DNA from: Streptomyces sp. CB01201
GTDB lineage: Bacteria > Actinomycetota > Actinomycetes > Streptomycetales > Streptomycetaceae
Assembly: GCF_002803085.1 (NCBI RefSeq)
Contig: NZ_NNBJ01000012.1
Location: 62,001-126,000 of the forward strand
Direction: 5' to 3'
Length of the DNA stretch: 64,000 nucleotides
Within the stretch, counting starts at the first letter, position 1. The number at the start of each line of letters is the position of its first letter. A model generated the notes under the pieces. It was given only the letters and a program-made list of their open reading frames with translations, did no database searches and was not told the DNA's origin. Made by a program: the position numbers and the translations under genes. Below are positions 25,501 through 33,950 of this stretch, piece by piece.

Positions 25501-26401
25501 ACTCCAGGGCGGCGGTGGCCAGCTCCTGGCCGAGCACGTGGTGCGGGTCCGGCGGGTTCTGGCTGGCACACGACGCGAAGCGCGCCTTGAGGTTCTCCAC
25601 GTCGATCCGGAACTCCATGGAGTCCGGGTCGGGCGTGCTGGTGGGGAAGCCGCCGTTCTGCAGGAAGATGCGCGCGTCGTCCGCGTACATCCCGTGCATG
25701 AACGTCATGTCCTCGAACGCGCGGCGGTCGTAGTAGTTGTCGTTGGTCTCCGGGTAGTACCGGGACTTGGCGAGCGCGGTGACCGCGTCCGCGGACGCCT
25801 TGTTGGCCAGCGGCGTGAGGTCGTTGTAGAAGTCGCTCTCGCCCGTCCAGAACTGGTCGGCTATCCAGCCCGAGAACCCGGTCTGCTCGAAGATCGAGGG
25901 CGTGGAGTCGCCGGGCATGCCGGGCGGGTCCTGGAAGGCGGCGACCGAGGCGTAGCCGGGTGGCGGCTCCTGGTTGAGGGACTGCGACCAGACGTTGTTG
26001 CGCCCGTACAGCTCGTCCATCTTGGCCAGGCCCGCGTCGTGGTCCTTCTTGAACGCGGCGGAGAGCGGAGTGCCCTCCCAGTACTGCGGGTTGGCGGCGG
26101 TGGCCAGCTCGGCGTCGGTGCCGCTCAGGCCGGTGCGGGCGACCGACTTCATCTCGGCCCCGCCCTTGCGCAGGACGAAGTCGAGCCGGCACTGGTCCTG
26201 GCGGACCTTGGCGGCGGCGTCGAGGTCGAAGCCGGCCGGGGGGCCGGTGACCGCCGCGGCGTTCTGGATGGCGAGCGGCGGCTGCAGACCGCTGCCGGAG
26301 ACGGTGGTGGCCAGCGCGGTGGCGAGGGCCGTGGAGGCCAGGAGCTTCGACCAGTTGCCGAGGTGTCGGCGGCGTCTGGCCCCGGGCGCGTGTGTACGCA
26401 T
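22571..26401 (-). CDS. Large secreted Ala-rich coiled-coil protein, probable polymorphic toxin
   Basis: About 1,276 residues. A basic N-terminus plus hydrophobic segment (about 8-50) indicates Sec export. A conserved-looking N-terminal domain (about 60-310, with Cys in RQDQCRL and FASCASQ) precedes a very long Ala/Lys/Glu/Asp coiled-coil-like region (about 310-1030). The C-terminus begins with ECGQACVDEF and a VGVTDAKRCFSSGDVESC plus a hydrophobic stretch, a layout seen just before toxin domains of actinobacterial polymorphic toxins. The last about 130 residues (GHSFYRAH, LTDLTPDQVEKAI, VGYRIMQI, STYWPGP) would be the effector. ATG 26401 is preferred, with GTG 26404 possible. Toxin activity type is not identifiable by eye. 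Confidence 0.75.
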   Translation of the reverse strand: MRTHAPGARRRRHLGNWSKLLASTALATALATTVSGSGLQPPLAIQNAAAVTGPPAGFDLDAAAKVRQDQCRLDFVLRKGGAEMKSVARTGLSGTDAELATAANPQYWEGTPLSAAFKKDHDAGLAKMDELYGRNNVWSQSLNQEPPPGYASVAAFQDPPGMPGDSTPSIFEQTGFSGWIADQFWTGESDFYNDLTPLANKASADAVTALAKSRYYPETNDNYYDRRAFEDMTFMHGMYADDARIFLQNGGFPTSTPDPDSMEFRIDVENLKARFASCASQNPPDPHHVLGQELATAALEWQAELAGQKDQRSAVLTAEAQANKDLQIATQAMGESLGQSLIASRLADWEAYWLKADPAKAGLSYPSKADFAKVKVDIANAKARATGRLYVASRAALDAKAQADAVDRAQQAAYAIADAAGVPRGRGLLYGQQAAQITKASAAAALAAAKATETASNATRASAADSKTLNALAMTQAHASKAEFRRKAAEEAAAQAKAAADGAALQAKAAADNATKAKAAQTKAEAAESTAKTAAADAHAKRATAEAERDRAAAERATADSERAKAADAEARAQTQQAAASAARQNAETAGATAASKRADAETAELKAFNARNDAADADRNKDATTARAKALEAAAAAAEGTAAAGETRQAATDARNAANAATGAATSARSAANDAGAASQAADAAATRAEGAAARSQAAADGAAADAATTHAAVLKAHAAAADAIEASEAAAQNVKNAQALAAESAKQAVVARQNATAARTEATAAAATAVQTAGFAFATAQAATAARDSALQVVKPANDAIELGSPYKETDSSAGLAVLTGQAAKSAADQQAAVAQAKADQAAKAAAEAKALAAKADADAKAAATAASQAADSAAAATVSVRQARASASEAAAAAKAAKTAEAHTVEYDRQANEDAMFAQQAATTAGTSATAARASATDAEQSASGARSAASAAEGDASSARATATTAESDATAAEEAASNADGYAKDADASADHAEEELREFQAEQRAAALAASKGDGGSGNAGPDLTSDEEAALRQECGQACVDEFRKALADSNKSVIDWVIENGGQVLLDVVGVTDAKRCFSSGDVESCLWTLVNVASLVAVIGKIPAVSKAIVAISSGLSDFFRSLRIAERTVERLRSLVRAKVVASAHMEIGEFKEISKAGEALVNMRRAVQAGGYTWRFKTGHSFYRAHPGPGTLKDFRLTDLTPDQVEKAIINDVVTYLGQGGKLPKAGPGVQALTRTFKIGKVEVGYRIMQITDDIIDSSTYWPGP

Positions 26402-26491
26402 CACGAAGTAGCCGTTCTGATGGGGCAGTTGGGGGAGTGGGAGGCCGGGCGCGGATCGGCGGAGATCCGCCGTGCGGGCTCGGCGGGAGGA

Positions 26492-27415
26492 TCAGAAGAG
26501 GGTGTCGAAGCCGGCCCAGCCGCTGGTGCCGATCTGCACCCGGGCCGCGAACGGCGCCTTCGGGTCACCGGTTCCCTTGAACAGCCAGAGCGCTCCGGCC
26601 GCGTCGCTGCCGATCAGATCGGCCTTGCCGTCGCCGTTGTTGTCGCCGGTCGACACCAGCTGCTTGTACGCCTCCCAGCCCTTGCCCACCGTGATCCGGG
26701 TGCCGAGCGCGGCGTCCGCCGTCGCGGTGCCGGTGCCGGGATAGACGTAGAGCGTTCCGTCGGTGCCCCGGGCGATCAGATCGCTCTTGCCGTCGCCGGT
26801 GAAGTCCCCGCGCCCCACGATCTGGTTCATGCCGTTCCAGCCGGCGCTGCCGATCCGGATCTTCGTCTGGAAGCTGCCGTCCGGCTTGCCCTGGTAGAGC
26901 CACAGGGCGCCGGCCGCGTCCCGCGCGACGAGGTCGGGGTCGGCGCTGCCGCCCATGTTCCCGGCCGACACGAGCAGGTTGTACGCGTCCCAGCCGCCGC
27001 CGATGACCTTGGTGTCGGTGCCTTCCTCGGCGGTGTAGTAGAGCGTGCCGCCCACCCGGTAGTACAGGTCGTTGCCGGTGCCGCCGGCCGAGACGTTCGC
27101 CTGGACCAGGGCGCTCGCGTCGCCGAACCCGCCGCCCAGGTCCGCCTGGGCCTGGAAGCCGCCGGTGCCCTTGGCCTCGTAGTCGTAGAGGTGCCCGGTG
27201 CTCTTGCGCGCGAGCAGCGGGAACGTCCTGGCGGCGCCGGGCGCGGCCAGTGCCGTCTGCTGACCGGCGGCCGCGTTCTGGGCCGGTGCCTGCCCGGTCT
27301 GGGTGGCGGCGGCCGCGCCCACCGCGCCGACGGCGGCCAGCGCCACGGCCGCGACCAGCGCCCTGCGCAAGGGCCGCCGGGCGAATCCGGCCGCGGAAAG
27401 GAATCCTCTTCGCAC
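26492..27415 (-). CDS. Secreted FG-GAP/VCBS repeat protein
   Basis: A 307-residue exported protein. The basic start (GTG, preceded by AGGAAG) leads to a hydrophobic signal (about 15-35). Beta-propeller-type repeats follow, each with an Asp-rich calcium loop (DFTGDGKSDLIARG, DNNGDGKADLIGSD) and a WLY/LYVYPG strand. Such proteins are usually carbohydrate- or surface-binding. There is no catalytic domain. It lies 90 bp upstream of the toxin-like gene on the same strand, so co-transcription is possible. A direct functional link is inference. Confidence 0.85.
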   Translation of the reverse strand: MRRGFLSAAGFARRPLRRALVAAVALAAVGAVGAAAATQTGQAPAQNAAAGQQTALAAPGAARTFPLLARKSTGHLYDYEAKGTGGFQAQADLGGGFGDASALVQANVSAGGTGNDLYYRVGGTLYYTAEEGTDTKVIGGGWDAYNLLVSAGNMGGSADPDLVARDAAGALWLYQGKPDGSFQTKIRIGSAGWNGMNQIVGRGDFTGDGKSDLIARGTDGTLYVYPGTGTATADAALGTRITVGKGWEAYKQLVSTGDNNGDGKADLIGSDAAGALWLFKGTGDPKAPFAARVQIGTSGWAGFDTLF

Positions 27416-27692
27416 GTGTCTTCCTGCCTCTGGGTGATGGTTCGGCCCAGGAGGAAGCGGATGGTGCGGTGCCGGCTGACGGGTTGTTCCGTACGAGACG
27501 GCGGAAGCGCCGTCGGGCAACTGCGCCCGAACGCGATGTCTGAAAGCCCTGTCGCCCCCCCCAGGGCTGACACGATCCTTACACCTCACCCCCACAACTG
27601 GAAGTAACGGTTTGGGAGTTGACAAGGAAAATGGCGGGCAAAGTTCCGCTTTTCGCCCGGAAAAATCTTGGCCGGGCGCGGGTGGGCCCGGA

Positions 27693-27742
27693 CGCACCGG
27701 AGGGCGGCACCACGTCTTGGACGGGTGCCGCCCTCCGGTGCG
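27693..27742 (-). terminator. Terminator after pyk
   Basis: Perfect 19-bp arms, starting CGCACCGGAGGGCGG and ending CCGCCCTCCGGTGCG, with a 12-base loop, lie just beyond the pyk stop at 27755. Confidence 0.88.
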
Positions 27743-27754
27743 GTGGGGCCGGGA

Positions 27755-29185
27755 CTACTTCTGCTCGGAGCCGCCGAGCTGGTGCACCCGGACCATGTTG
27801 GTGGTGCCGGGGATGCCGGGAGGCGAACCGGCCGTGATGACCATGGTGTCGCCCTCGTTGTAGCGGTTGAGCTTGAGCAGCTCGGCGTCGACCAGGTCGA
27901 CCATCGCGTCCGTGGAGTCCACGTGCGGGACGACGTACGTCTCGACGCCCCAGCTCAGCGCGAGCTGGTTGCGGGTGCTCGGGTCCGTGGTGAACGCGAG
28001 GATCGGCTGGCACGTGCGGTAGCGCGAGAGGCGGCGGGCCGTGTCGCCGGACTGGGTGAAGGCGACCAGCGCCTTGCCGTTGAGGAAGTCCGCGATCTCG
28101 CAGGCGGCACGGGCCACCGAACCACCCTGCGTACGCGGCTTCTTGCCCGGGACCAGCGGCTGGAGGCCCTTGGACAGGAGCTCCTCCTCGGCCGCCTCGA
28201 CGATCTTCGACATCGTCTTGACCGTCTCGATCGGGTACGCGCCCACCGAGGACTCGGCGGAGAGCATGACCGCGTCCGCACCGTCCAGGATCGCGTTGGC
28301 GACGTCGGACGCCTCGGCGCGCGTCGGCCGCGAGTTGGTGATCATCGACTCCATCATCTGGGTCGCGACGATCACCGGCTTGGCGTTGCGGCGGCACAGC
28401 TCCACGAGGCGCTTCTGCACCATCGGGACCTTCTCCAGGGGGTACTCGACCGCGAGGTCGCCACGGGCCACCATGACACCGTCGAAGGCGGCGACGACGC
28501 CCTCCATGTTGGCGACCGCCTGCGGCTTCTCCACCTTGGCGATGACCGGCACGCGGCGGCCGACCTCGTCCATGACCTTGTGGACGTCCTTGACGTCGTC
28601 GGCGTCCCGGACGAAGGAGAGCGCGACCAGGTCGCAGCCCATGTTCAGGGCGAACCGCAGGTCCTCGATGTCCTTCTCGGACAGCGCCGGGACGTTCACC
28701 GCCGCGCCGGGCAGGTTGATGCCCTTGTGGTCGGAGATGACACCGCCCTCGATGACGATGGTCTTCACCCGGGGGCCGTCCACCGAGACGACCTTGAGCT
28801 CGACGTTGCCGTCGTTGATCAGGATCGGGTCGCCCTTGGTGACGTCGCCCGGCAGACCCTTGTAGGTCGTGCCGCAGATCGACTTGTCACCGGGGACGTC
28901 CTCGGCGGTGATGGTGAACTCGTCACCCCGGACCAGCTCGACCGGGCCCTCGGCGAACTTGGCGAGGCGGATCTTGGGGCCCTGGAGGTCGGCGAGCACG
29001 CCCACCGCGCGGCCCGTCTCCTCGGCGGCCTTGCGGACCCGGTCGTACCGGGCCTGGTGCTCGGCCTGGGAGCCGTGGCTGAAGTTGAAGCGGGCCACGC
29101 TCATGCCGGCCTCGATCAGAGCTACGAGCTGCTCATGAGAGTCGACGGCGGGGCCCAGGGTGCAGACGATTTTGGAACGGCGCAT
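27755..29185 (-). CDS. pyk: Pyruvate kinase
   Basis: A 476-residue glycolytic enzyme making ATP and pyruvate from phosphoenolpyruvate. The start MRRSKIVCTLGPAVDS, RFNFSHGS, the metal/substrate motif VMVARGDLAVEYPLEKVP near 225 and ATQMMESMI are all intact, as is the C-terminal allosteric domain. The ATG at 29185 is chosen because the family begins with RRSKIV and AGGA lies upstream. It forms a fermentation/overflow group with ackA and pta, reading the same way but with a separate promoter carrying a 14-bp palindrome. Streptomyces often have two pyruvate kinases; this copy resembles the one next to ackA. Confidence 0.97.
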   Translation of the reverse strand: MRRSKIVCTLGPAVDSHEQLVALIEAGMSVARFNFSHGSQAEHQARYDRVRKAAEETGRAVGVLADLQGPKIRLAKFAEGPVELVRGDEFTITAEDVPGDKSICGTTYKGLPGDVTKGDPILINDGNVELKVVSVDGPRVKTIVIEGGVISDHKGINLPGAAVNVPALSEKDIEDLRFALNMGCDLVALSFVRDADDVKDVHKVMDEVGRRVPVIAKVEKPQAVANMEGVVAAFDGVMVARGDLAVEYPLEKVPMVQKRLVELCRRNAKPVIVATQMMESMITNSRPTRAEASDVANAILDGADAVMLSAESSVGAYPIETVKTMSKIVEAAEEELLSKGLQPLVPGKKPRTQGGSVARAACEIADFLNGKALVAFTQSGDTARRLSRYRTCQPILAFTTDPSTRNQLALSWGVETYVVPHVDSTDAMVDLVDAELLKLNRYNEGDTMVITAGSPPGIPGTTNMVRVHQLGGSEQK

Positions 29186-29213
29186 AAGGCGGATCCTATC
29201 GGTTTGTTTCGCT

Positions 29214-29227
29214 ACGGAATATTCCGT
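29214..29227. promoter_or_regulatory. Perfect palindrome ACGGAATATTCCGT in the pyk promoter region
   Basis: A 14-bp perfect palindrome 29 bases before the pyk ATG. On the minus strand it covers a possible -10 (TATTCC) 16 bases after a TTGTAC, so it could be a repressor site on the promoter. Confidence 0.55.
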
Positions 29228-29291
29228 CTGGTGGAATGTACAAATGGGCGGGATGACGCTCAGGTGTCGTCCAGGCAAACCGGAAATTCGG

Positions 29292-30521
29292 TCAGGAATT
29301 CGCCCCCGGTGTCACCAGCTCATACGCCTGCGACGCGATTTCCAGCTCCTCGTCCGTCGGTACCACGGCCACCGCGACCCTGGCGTACTCCGGGGAGATC
29401 AGCCGCGCCGTGTCGGCCCGTACGGCGTTGAGCTCGCCGTCCACCGCGAGACCCAGCTCCTCAAGACCCGCGATCGCGGCCTCGCGGACGGGGGCGGCGT
29501 TCTCGCCGACGCCCGCCGTGAACGCGATCGCGTCGACCTTGCCGAGCACGGCGTAATAGGCGCCGATGTACTTCTTCAGACGGTGAATGTAGATGTCGAA
29601 GGCGAGTTGTGCCTTCTCGTCGCCCTCGTCGCAGCGGCGGCGGATCTCCCGCATGTCATTGTCGCCGCACAGACCCACCAGACCGCTCTTCTTGTTGAGC
29701 AGCGCGTCGATGTCGTCCGCCGACATTCCCGCGACCCGCTTGAGGTGGAAGGTGACCGCCGGGTCGATGTCACCGGAACGGGTGCCCATGACCAGGCCCT
29801 CCAGCGGCGTGAGCCCCATCGAGGTGTCGACGCACCGGCCGCCGCGGACCGCCGAGGCGGAGGCGCCGTTGCCCAGGTGCAGCACGATCACGTTGACGTC
29901 CTCGGGCGCCTTGCCGAGCAGCCGCGCCGTCTCGCGCGACACGTACGCGTGCGAGGTGCCGTGGAAGCCGTAGCGCCGGATGCGGTACTCGTCGGCCGTC
30001 GCCACGTCGATCGCGTACCGGGCCGCGGACTCCGGCATCGTCGTGTGGAACGCGGTGTCGAACACCGCGACCTGCGGCAGATCGGGGCGCAGCGCCCGGG
30101 CGGTGAGGATGCCCGTGATGTTCGCCGGGTTGTGCAGCGGGGCGACCGGCACCAGGCGCTCGATCTCCGCGAGCACCTCGTCGGTGATCACGGTCGGCGC
30201 GCTGAACTTGAGCCCGCCGTGCACCACCCGGTGGCCGATGGCCGCCAACTCCGGGGAATCCAGGCCGAGTCCGTCCAGCGCGAGCTCCGCGGCGACCGCC
30301 TTGAGGGCGGCCGCGTGGTCGGCGATCGGGCCGTTCTGCTCACGGGAACCGCTGCCGGTCGCCAGCGGGGTGTGCTTGAGCCGGGAGGTCTCCTCGCCGA
30401 TCCGCTCGACCAGGCCCACGGCCAGCCGGGAGGCGTCGCGCATGTCGAGGAGCTGGTACTTCACCGACGAGGACCCGGAGTTGAGCACGAGGACGCGGGT
30501 GCCCTGGTTGGCGGTGGTCAT
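29292..30521 (-). CDS. ackA: Acetate kinase
   Basis: A 409-residue cytoplasmic enzyme interconverting acetyl phosphate + ADP and acetate + ATP. It begins VLVLNSGSSSVKYQLL and carries FDTAFHTTMP, YGFHGTSHAYVS, HLGNGASASA and FTAGVGENAAPVRE, all the kinase-family signatures. The start is fixed by AGGAGG, and the ATG overlaps the pta stop in an ATGA arrangement, giving the classical pta-ackA operon. It controls acetate overflow and the acetyl-phosphate pool. Confidence 0.97.
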   Translation of the reverse strand: MTTANQGTRVLVLNSGSSSVKYQLLDMRDASRLAVGLVERIGEETSRLKHTPLATGSGSREQNGPIADHAAALKAVAAELALDGLGLDSPELAAIGHRVVHGGLKFSAPTVITDEVLAEIERLVPVAPLHNPANITGILTARALRPDLPQVAVFDTAFHTTMPESAARYAIDVATADEYRIRRYGFHGTSHAYVSRETARLLGKAPEDVNVIVLHLGNGASASAVRGGRCVDTSMGLTPLEGLVMGTRSGDIDPAVTFHLKRVAGMSADDIDALLNKKSGLVGLCGDNDMREIRRRCDEGDEKAQLAFDIYIHRLKKYIGAYYAVLGKVDAIAFTAGVGENAAPVREAAIAGLEELGLAVDGELNAVRADTARLISPEYARVAVAVVPTDEELEIASQAYELVTPGANS

Positions 30522-32605
30522 GCGGAGGCCTCCTGCCCCTGCGCCTGGGCCTGGATGGCCGTGATGGCGACGGTGTTGACGATGTCCTGGACGAGGGCGC
30601 CGCGCGACAGGTCGTTGACCGGCTTGCGCAGACCCTGGAGCACCGGGCCCACGGCCACGGCGCCGGCCGAGCGCTGCACGGCCTTGTAGGTGTTGTTGCC
30701 GGTGTTGAGGTCCGGGAAGATCAGCACGGTCGCCTGCCCGGCGACCTCCGAGTCCGGCAGCTTGGTCGCGGCCACCGAGGGCTCCACGGCCGCGTCGTAC
30801 TGGATCGGGCCCTCGATCCTCAGGTCGGGCCTGGCCTCGCGCACCAGCTTGGTGGCCTCGCGCACCTTGTCGACGTCCGCGCCCGAACCGGAGGTGCCCG
30901 TCGAGTACGACAGCATCGCGATCCGCGGGTCCACGCCGAACTGCTGGGCGGTGGCGGCCGCCTGGACCGCGATGTCCGCGAGCTGCTCGGCGTTGGGGTC
31001 GGGGTTGACCGCGCAGTCGCCGTACACGAGCACCTTGTCGGCGAGGCACATGAAGAAGACCGAGGAGACGATCGAGGCGTCCGGCTTCGTCTTGATGATC
31101 TCGAAGGCGGGCCGGATGGTGGCGGCGGTGGAGTGCACCGAACCCGACACCATGCCGTCGGCCAGGCCCTCCTGGACCATCAGCGTGCCGAAGTAGTTCA
31201 CGTCGGCGACCACGTCGTACGCCAGCTCCACGGTGACGCCCTTGTGGGCGCGCAGCTGCGCGTAGCGCTCGGCGAACTGCTGGCGCAGCTCGGAGGTCGC
31301 CGGGTCGATGATCTGGCACTTGGTGACGTCGATGCCGAGGTCCGCGGCCTTCTTGCGGATCGCCTCCACATCACCGAGCAGGGTCAGCTCGCACACGTTC
31401 CGGCGCAGCAGGACATCGGCGGCGCGCAGCACCCGGTCCTCGTTGCCCTCGGGCAGCACGACCCGGCGCCGGTGGGCGCGGGCCTGCTCCAGGAGCACGT
31501 GCTCGAACATCATCGGGGTGACCCGGCCGCTGCGGGCCACCGAGACCCGGCGCAGCAGGTCGGCGGTGTCCACGTGCCGCTCGAAGAGGCCGAGCGCGGT
31601 CTCCGCCTTGCGGGGGGTCGCCGCGTTCAACTTCCCTTCCAGGGCGAAGAGTTCCTGCGCGGTGGGGAAGGAGCCGTGGCTGACCGCGACCACCGGGGTG
31701 CCCGGCGCGAGCCGGTCGGCCAGGGTCAGGATCGCCTCGCCGGGCCGCTCGTCGAGGGTGAGCAGCACGCCCGCGATCGGCGGGGTGCCGGCGCTGTGCG
31801 CGGCGAGCGAGCCGACCACCAGGTCGGCGCGGTCGCCCGGGGTCACGACCAGGCAGCCCGGGGTCAGCGCGTTCAGGAAGTTCGGCAGCATCGCGCCGCC
31901 GAAGACGAAGTCGAGGGCGTCGCGCGCGAGCCCGGCGTCGTCGCCGAGCAGCACCGTGCCGCCCAGGGCCGCGGTGATCTGGGCGACCGTGGGCGCCGAG
32001 AGCGCGGGCTCGTCCGGCAGGACGTAGCAGGGCACGGGCAGGCGCGCTGCCAGGCGCTCCTCGATCTCGTGCCGGTCGACGGGGGCGACCCGGTTGACCA
32101 CCATGGCCAGCACATCGCAGCCGAGCCCGTCGTAGGCCCGGTAGGCGTTGCGGGCCTCGGCCCGTACGGACTCGGCGGTCTGGCCCTTGCCGCCGACCAC
32201 CGGTATCACCGAGGCGCCGAACTCGTTGGCGAGCCGGGCGTTGAGCGCCAGCTCGTCGGGGAGCTGGGTGTCGGCGAAGTCGGTGCCGAGGACCAGGACG
32301 ACCTCGTAGTCGCGGGCCACCCGGTGGAAGCGGTCGACGAGCCGTGAGACCAGTTCGTCGGTACCCTGCTCCGCCTGGAGCGCGGACGCCTCGTGGTAGT
32401 CCATCCCGTACACCGTGGCGGCGTCCTGGGCCAGCCGGTAACGGGCGCGGAGCAGATCGAACAGGCGGTCAGGTCCGTCGTGCACCAGCGGGCGGAAGAC
32501 GCCCACCCGGTCCACCTGGCGGGTCAGGAGCTCCATGACTCCCAGCTCGATGACCTGGCGGCCGTCTCCCCGGTCGATCCCGGTCACGTACACGCTGCGC
32601 GTCAC
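30518..32605 (-). CDS. pta: Phosphate acetyltransferase
   Basis: A 695-residue long-form Pta converting acetyl-CoA and phosphate to acetyl phosphate. The N-terminal P-loop-like region is degenerate (SVYVTGIDRGDGRQ in place of a clean Walker A). A central DRTGG domain (PNFLNALTPGCLVVTPGDRADLV) precedes the C-terminal catalytic PTA domain (VVLPEGNEDRVLRAA through SYSTGTSGSG to FPDLNTGNNTYKAVQRSAGA). GTG at 32605 is preferred to the upstream ATG at 32626, as only the former has GGGAGAG at the right distance. It is first in the pta-ackA operon and is transcribed divergently from pfkA from an overlapping promoter. Confidence 0.95.
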   Translation of the reverse strand: MTRSVYVTGIDRGDGRQVIELGVMELLTRQVDRVGVFRPLVHDGPDRLFDLLRARYRLAQDAATVYGMDYHEASALQAEQGTDELVSRLVDRFHRVARDYEVVLVLGTDFADTQLPDELALNARLANEFGASVIPVVGGKGQTAESVRAEARNAYRAYDGLGCDVLAMVVNRVAPVDRHEIEERLAARLPVPCYVLPDEPALSAPTVAQITAALGGTVLLGDDAGLARDALDFVFGGAMLPNFLNALTPGCLVVTPGDRADLVVGSLAAHSAGTPPIAGVLLTLDERPGEAILTLADRLAPGTPVVAVSHGSFPTAQELFALEGKLNAATPRKAETALGLFERHVDTADLLRRVSVARSGRVTPMMFEHVLLEQARAHRRRVVLPEGNEDRVLRAADVLLRRNVCELTLLGDVEAIRKKAADLGIDVTKCQIIDPATSELRQQFAERYAQLRAHKGVTVELAYDVVADVNYFGTLMVQEGLADGMVSGSVHSTAATIRPAFEIIKTKPDASIVSSVFFMCLADKVLVYGDCAVNPDPNAEQLADIAVQAAATAQQFGVDPRIAMLSYSTGTSGSGADVDKVREATKLVREARPDLRIEGPIQYDAAVEPSVAATKLPDSEVAGQATVLIFPDLNTGNNTYKAVQRSAGAVAVGPVLQGLRKPVNDLSRGALVQDIVNTVAITAIQAQAQGQEASA

Positions 32606-32640
32606 GCGTGCTCTCCCGTTCTGCATCGCAGGAAATTGTC

Positions 32641-32691
32641 CATATAGGGCGGTCTTGCCCCCTTGACAATACCTCTGCCAATGGATAGGAC
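32641..32691. promoter_or_regulatory. Overlapping divergent promoters for pta and pfkA
   Basis: On the plus strand TTGACA (32663-32668), 17 bases, TAGGAC (32686-32691) points to pfkA. On the minus strand TTGTCA (32669-32664), 17 bases, TATATG (32646-32641) points to pta. The two -35 hexamers occupy the same bases, so RNA polymerase could bind only one at a time. The 256-bp gap holds no other gene. Confidence 0.7.
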
Positions 32692-32861
32692 GCCCGCCGG
32701 ACGAAAGGCCCGGCGGCAGGGTCGGAAGACCCGCCCCCCATGATGGTCGGAGTAGCAGGACGGGCGGGTGGCCCGGGGTGCGTGGGACAATCTGAATTGC
32801 TCACGTTACGGGGGATTAGGGCGTGACCTCCCAGGACCAGCGAAGCAGGAGATTGACCACG

Positions 32862-33887
32862 ATGCGCATCGGAGTTCTCACCGCAGGCGGCGACTGCCCC
32901 GGCCTGAACGCAGTGATCCGGTCGGTCGTGCACCGAGCCGTGGTCGGTCACGGCGATGAAGTCATCGGATTCGAGGACGGGTTCAAGGGCCTGCTCGACG
33001 GCCACTACCGCCCGCTCGACCTGAACGCGGTGAGCGGCATCCTGGCCCGCGGCGGCACCATCCTCGGCTCGGCCCGCCTGGAACGCGACCGGCTGCGCGA
33101 AGCGTCCGAGAACTGCGCCGAGTTGACCAGGCGCTACGGCATCGACGCGCTCATCCCGATCGGCGGCGAGGGCACGCTCACCGCGGCCCGCATGCTGTCC
33201 GACGCGGGCATGCCCGTGGTCGGCGTGCCCAAGACCATCGACAACGACATCTCCGCCACCGACCGCACCTTCGGCTTCGACACCGCGGTGGGCGTCGCCA
33301 CCGAGGCCATCGACCGCCTCAAGACGACCGCGGAGTCGCACCAGCGCGTGATGGTCGTCGAGGTCATGGGCCGGCACGCGGGCTGGATCGCCCTGGAGTC
33401 CGGCATGGCCGGCGGCGCCCACGGCATCTGCCTGCCCGAGCGGCCCTTCCAGGTCGACGACCTGGTCAAGATGGTGGAAGAGCGCTTCGCGCGCGGCAAG
33501 AAGTTCGCTGTCGTCTGCGTCGCCGAGGGGGCGCACCCCGCCGACGGCTCGATGCCGTACGAGAAGGGCGCCATCGACCAGTACGGCCACGAGCGCTTCG
33601 CCGGCATCGGCAACCGGCTCGCGGTCGAACTGGAGCGGCGCCTGGGCAAGGAGGCCCGCCCGGTCATCCTCGGCCACGTCCAGCGCGGCGGCGTCCCGAC
33701 CGCCTACGACCGCGTCCTCGCGACCCGGTTCGGCTGGCACGCGGTGGAGGCCGTGCACCGCGGCGAGTTCGGCAACATGACCGCGCTGCGCGGCACGGAC
33801 ATCGTGATGGCCCCGCTGGCCCACGCGGTGACCACCCTGAAGACGGTCCCGGACAACCGGATGTACGAGGCGGAGTCGGTGTTCTAG
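32862..33887 (+). CDS. pfkA: 6-phosphofructokinase
   Basis: A 341-residue glycolytic enzyme. Nucleotide-binding MRIGVLTAGGDCPGLN opens the protein, followed by PIGGEGTL, VPKTIDNDI with the catalytic Asp, MGRHAGWIAL and GHVQRGG. Gly in GGEGT favours ATP as donor, while Lys in VPKTIDND is the actinobacterial variant of the second donor-specificity position, so donor choice needs assay. The ATG at 32862 follows AGGAGA. It is divergent from pta-ackA. Confidence 0.95.
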   Translation: MRIGVLTAGGDCPGLNAVIRSVVHRAVVGHGDEVIGFEDGFKGLLDGHYRPLDLNAVSGILARGGTILGSARLERDRLREASENCAELTRRYGIDALIPIGGEGTLTAARMLSDAGMPVVGVPKTIDNDISATDRTFGFDTAVGVATEAIDRLKTTAESHQRVMVVEVMGRHAGWIALESGMAGGAHGICLPERPFQVDDLVKMVEERFARGKKFAVVCVAEGAHPADGSMPYEKGAIDQYGHERFAGIGNRLAVELERRLGKEARPVILGHVQRGGVPTAYDRVLATRFGWHAVEAVHRGEFGNMTALRGTDIVMAPLAHAVTTLKTVPDNRMYEAESVF

Positions 33888-33950
33888 CCGGGCGACACGG
33901 GACCTGAGTCCCTAATTCCGGGGGCCGGAGGTCACCTGTCGGCGGGCGCG

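Noticed and set aside
22811..27607. Very long open frame on the plus strand opposite the toxin gene (about 1,600 codons)
   Set aside because: It is the antisense shadow of the Ala-rich coiled coil and runs on past it; its Gly/Arg/Leu repeats follow from the opposite strand and no domain is recognisable.
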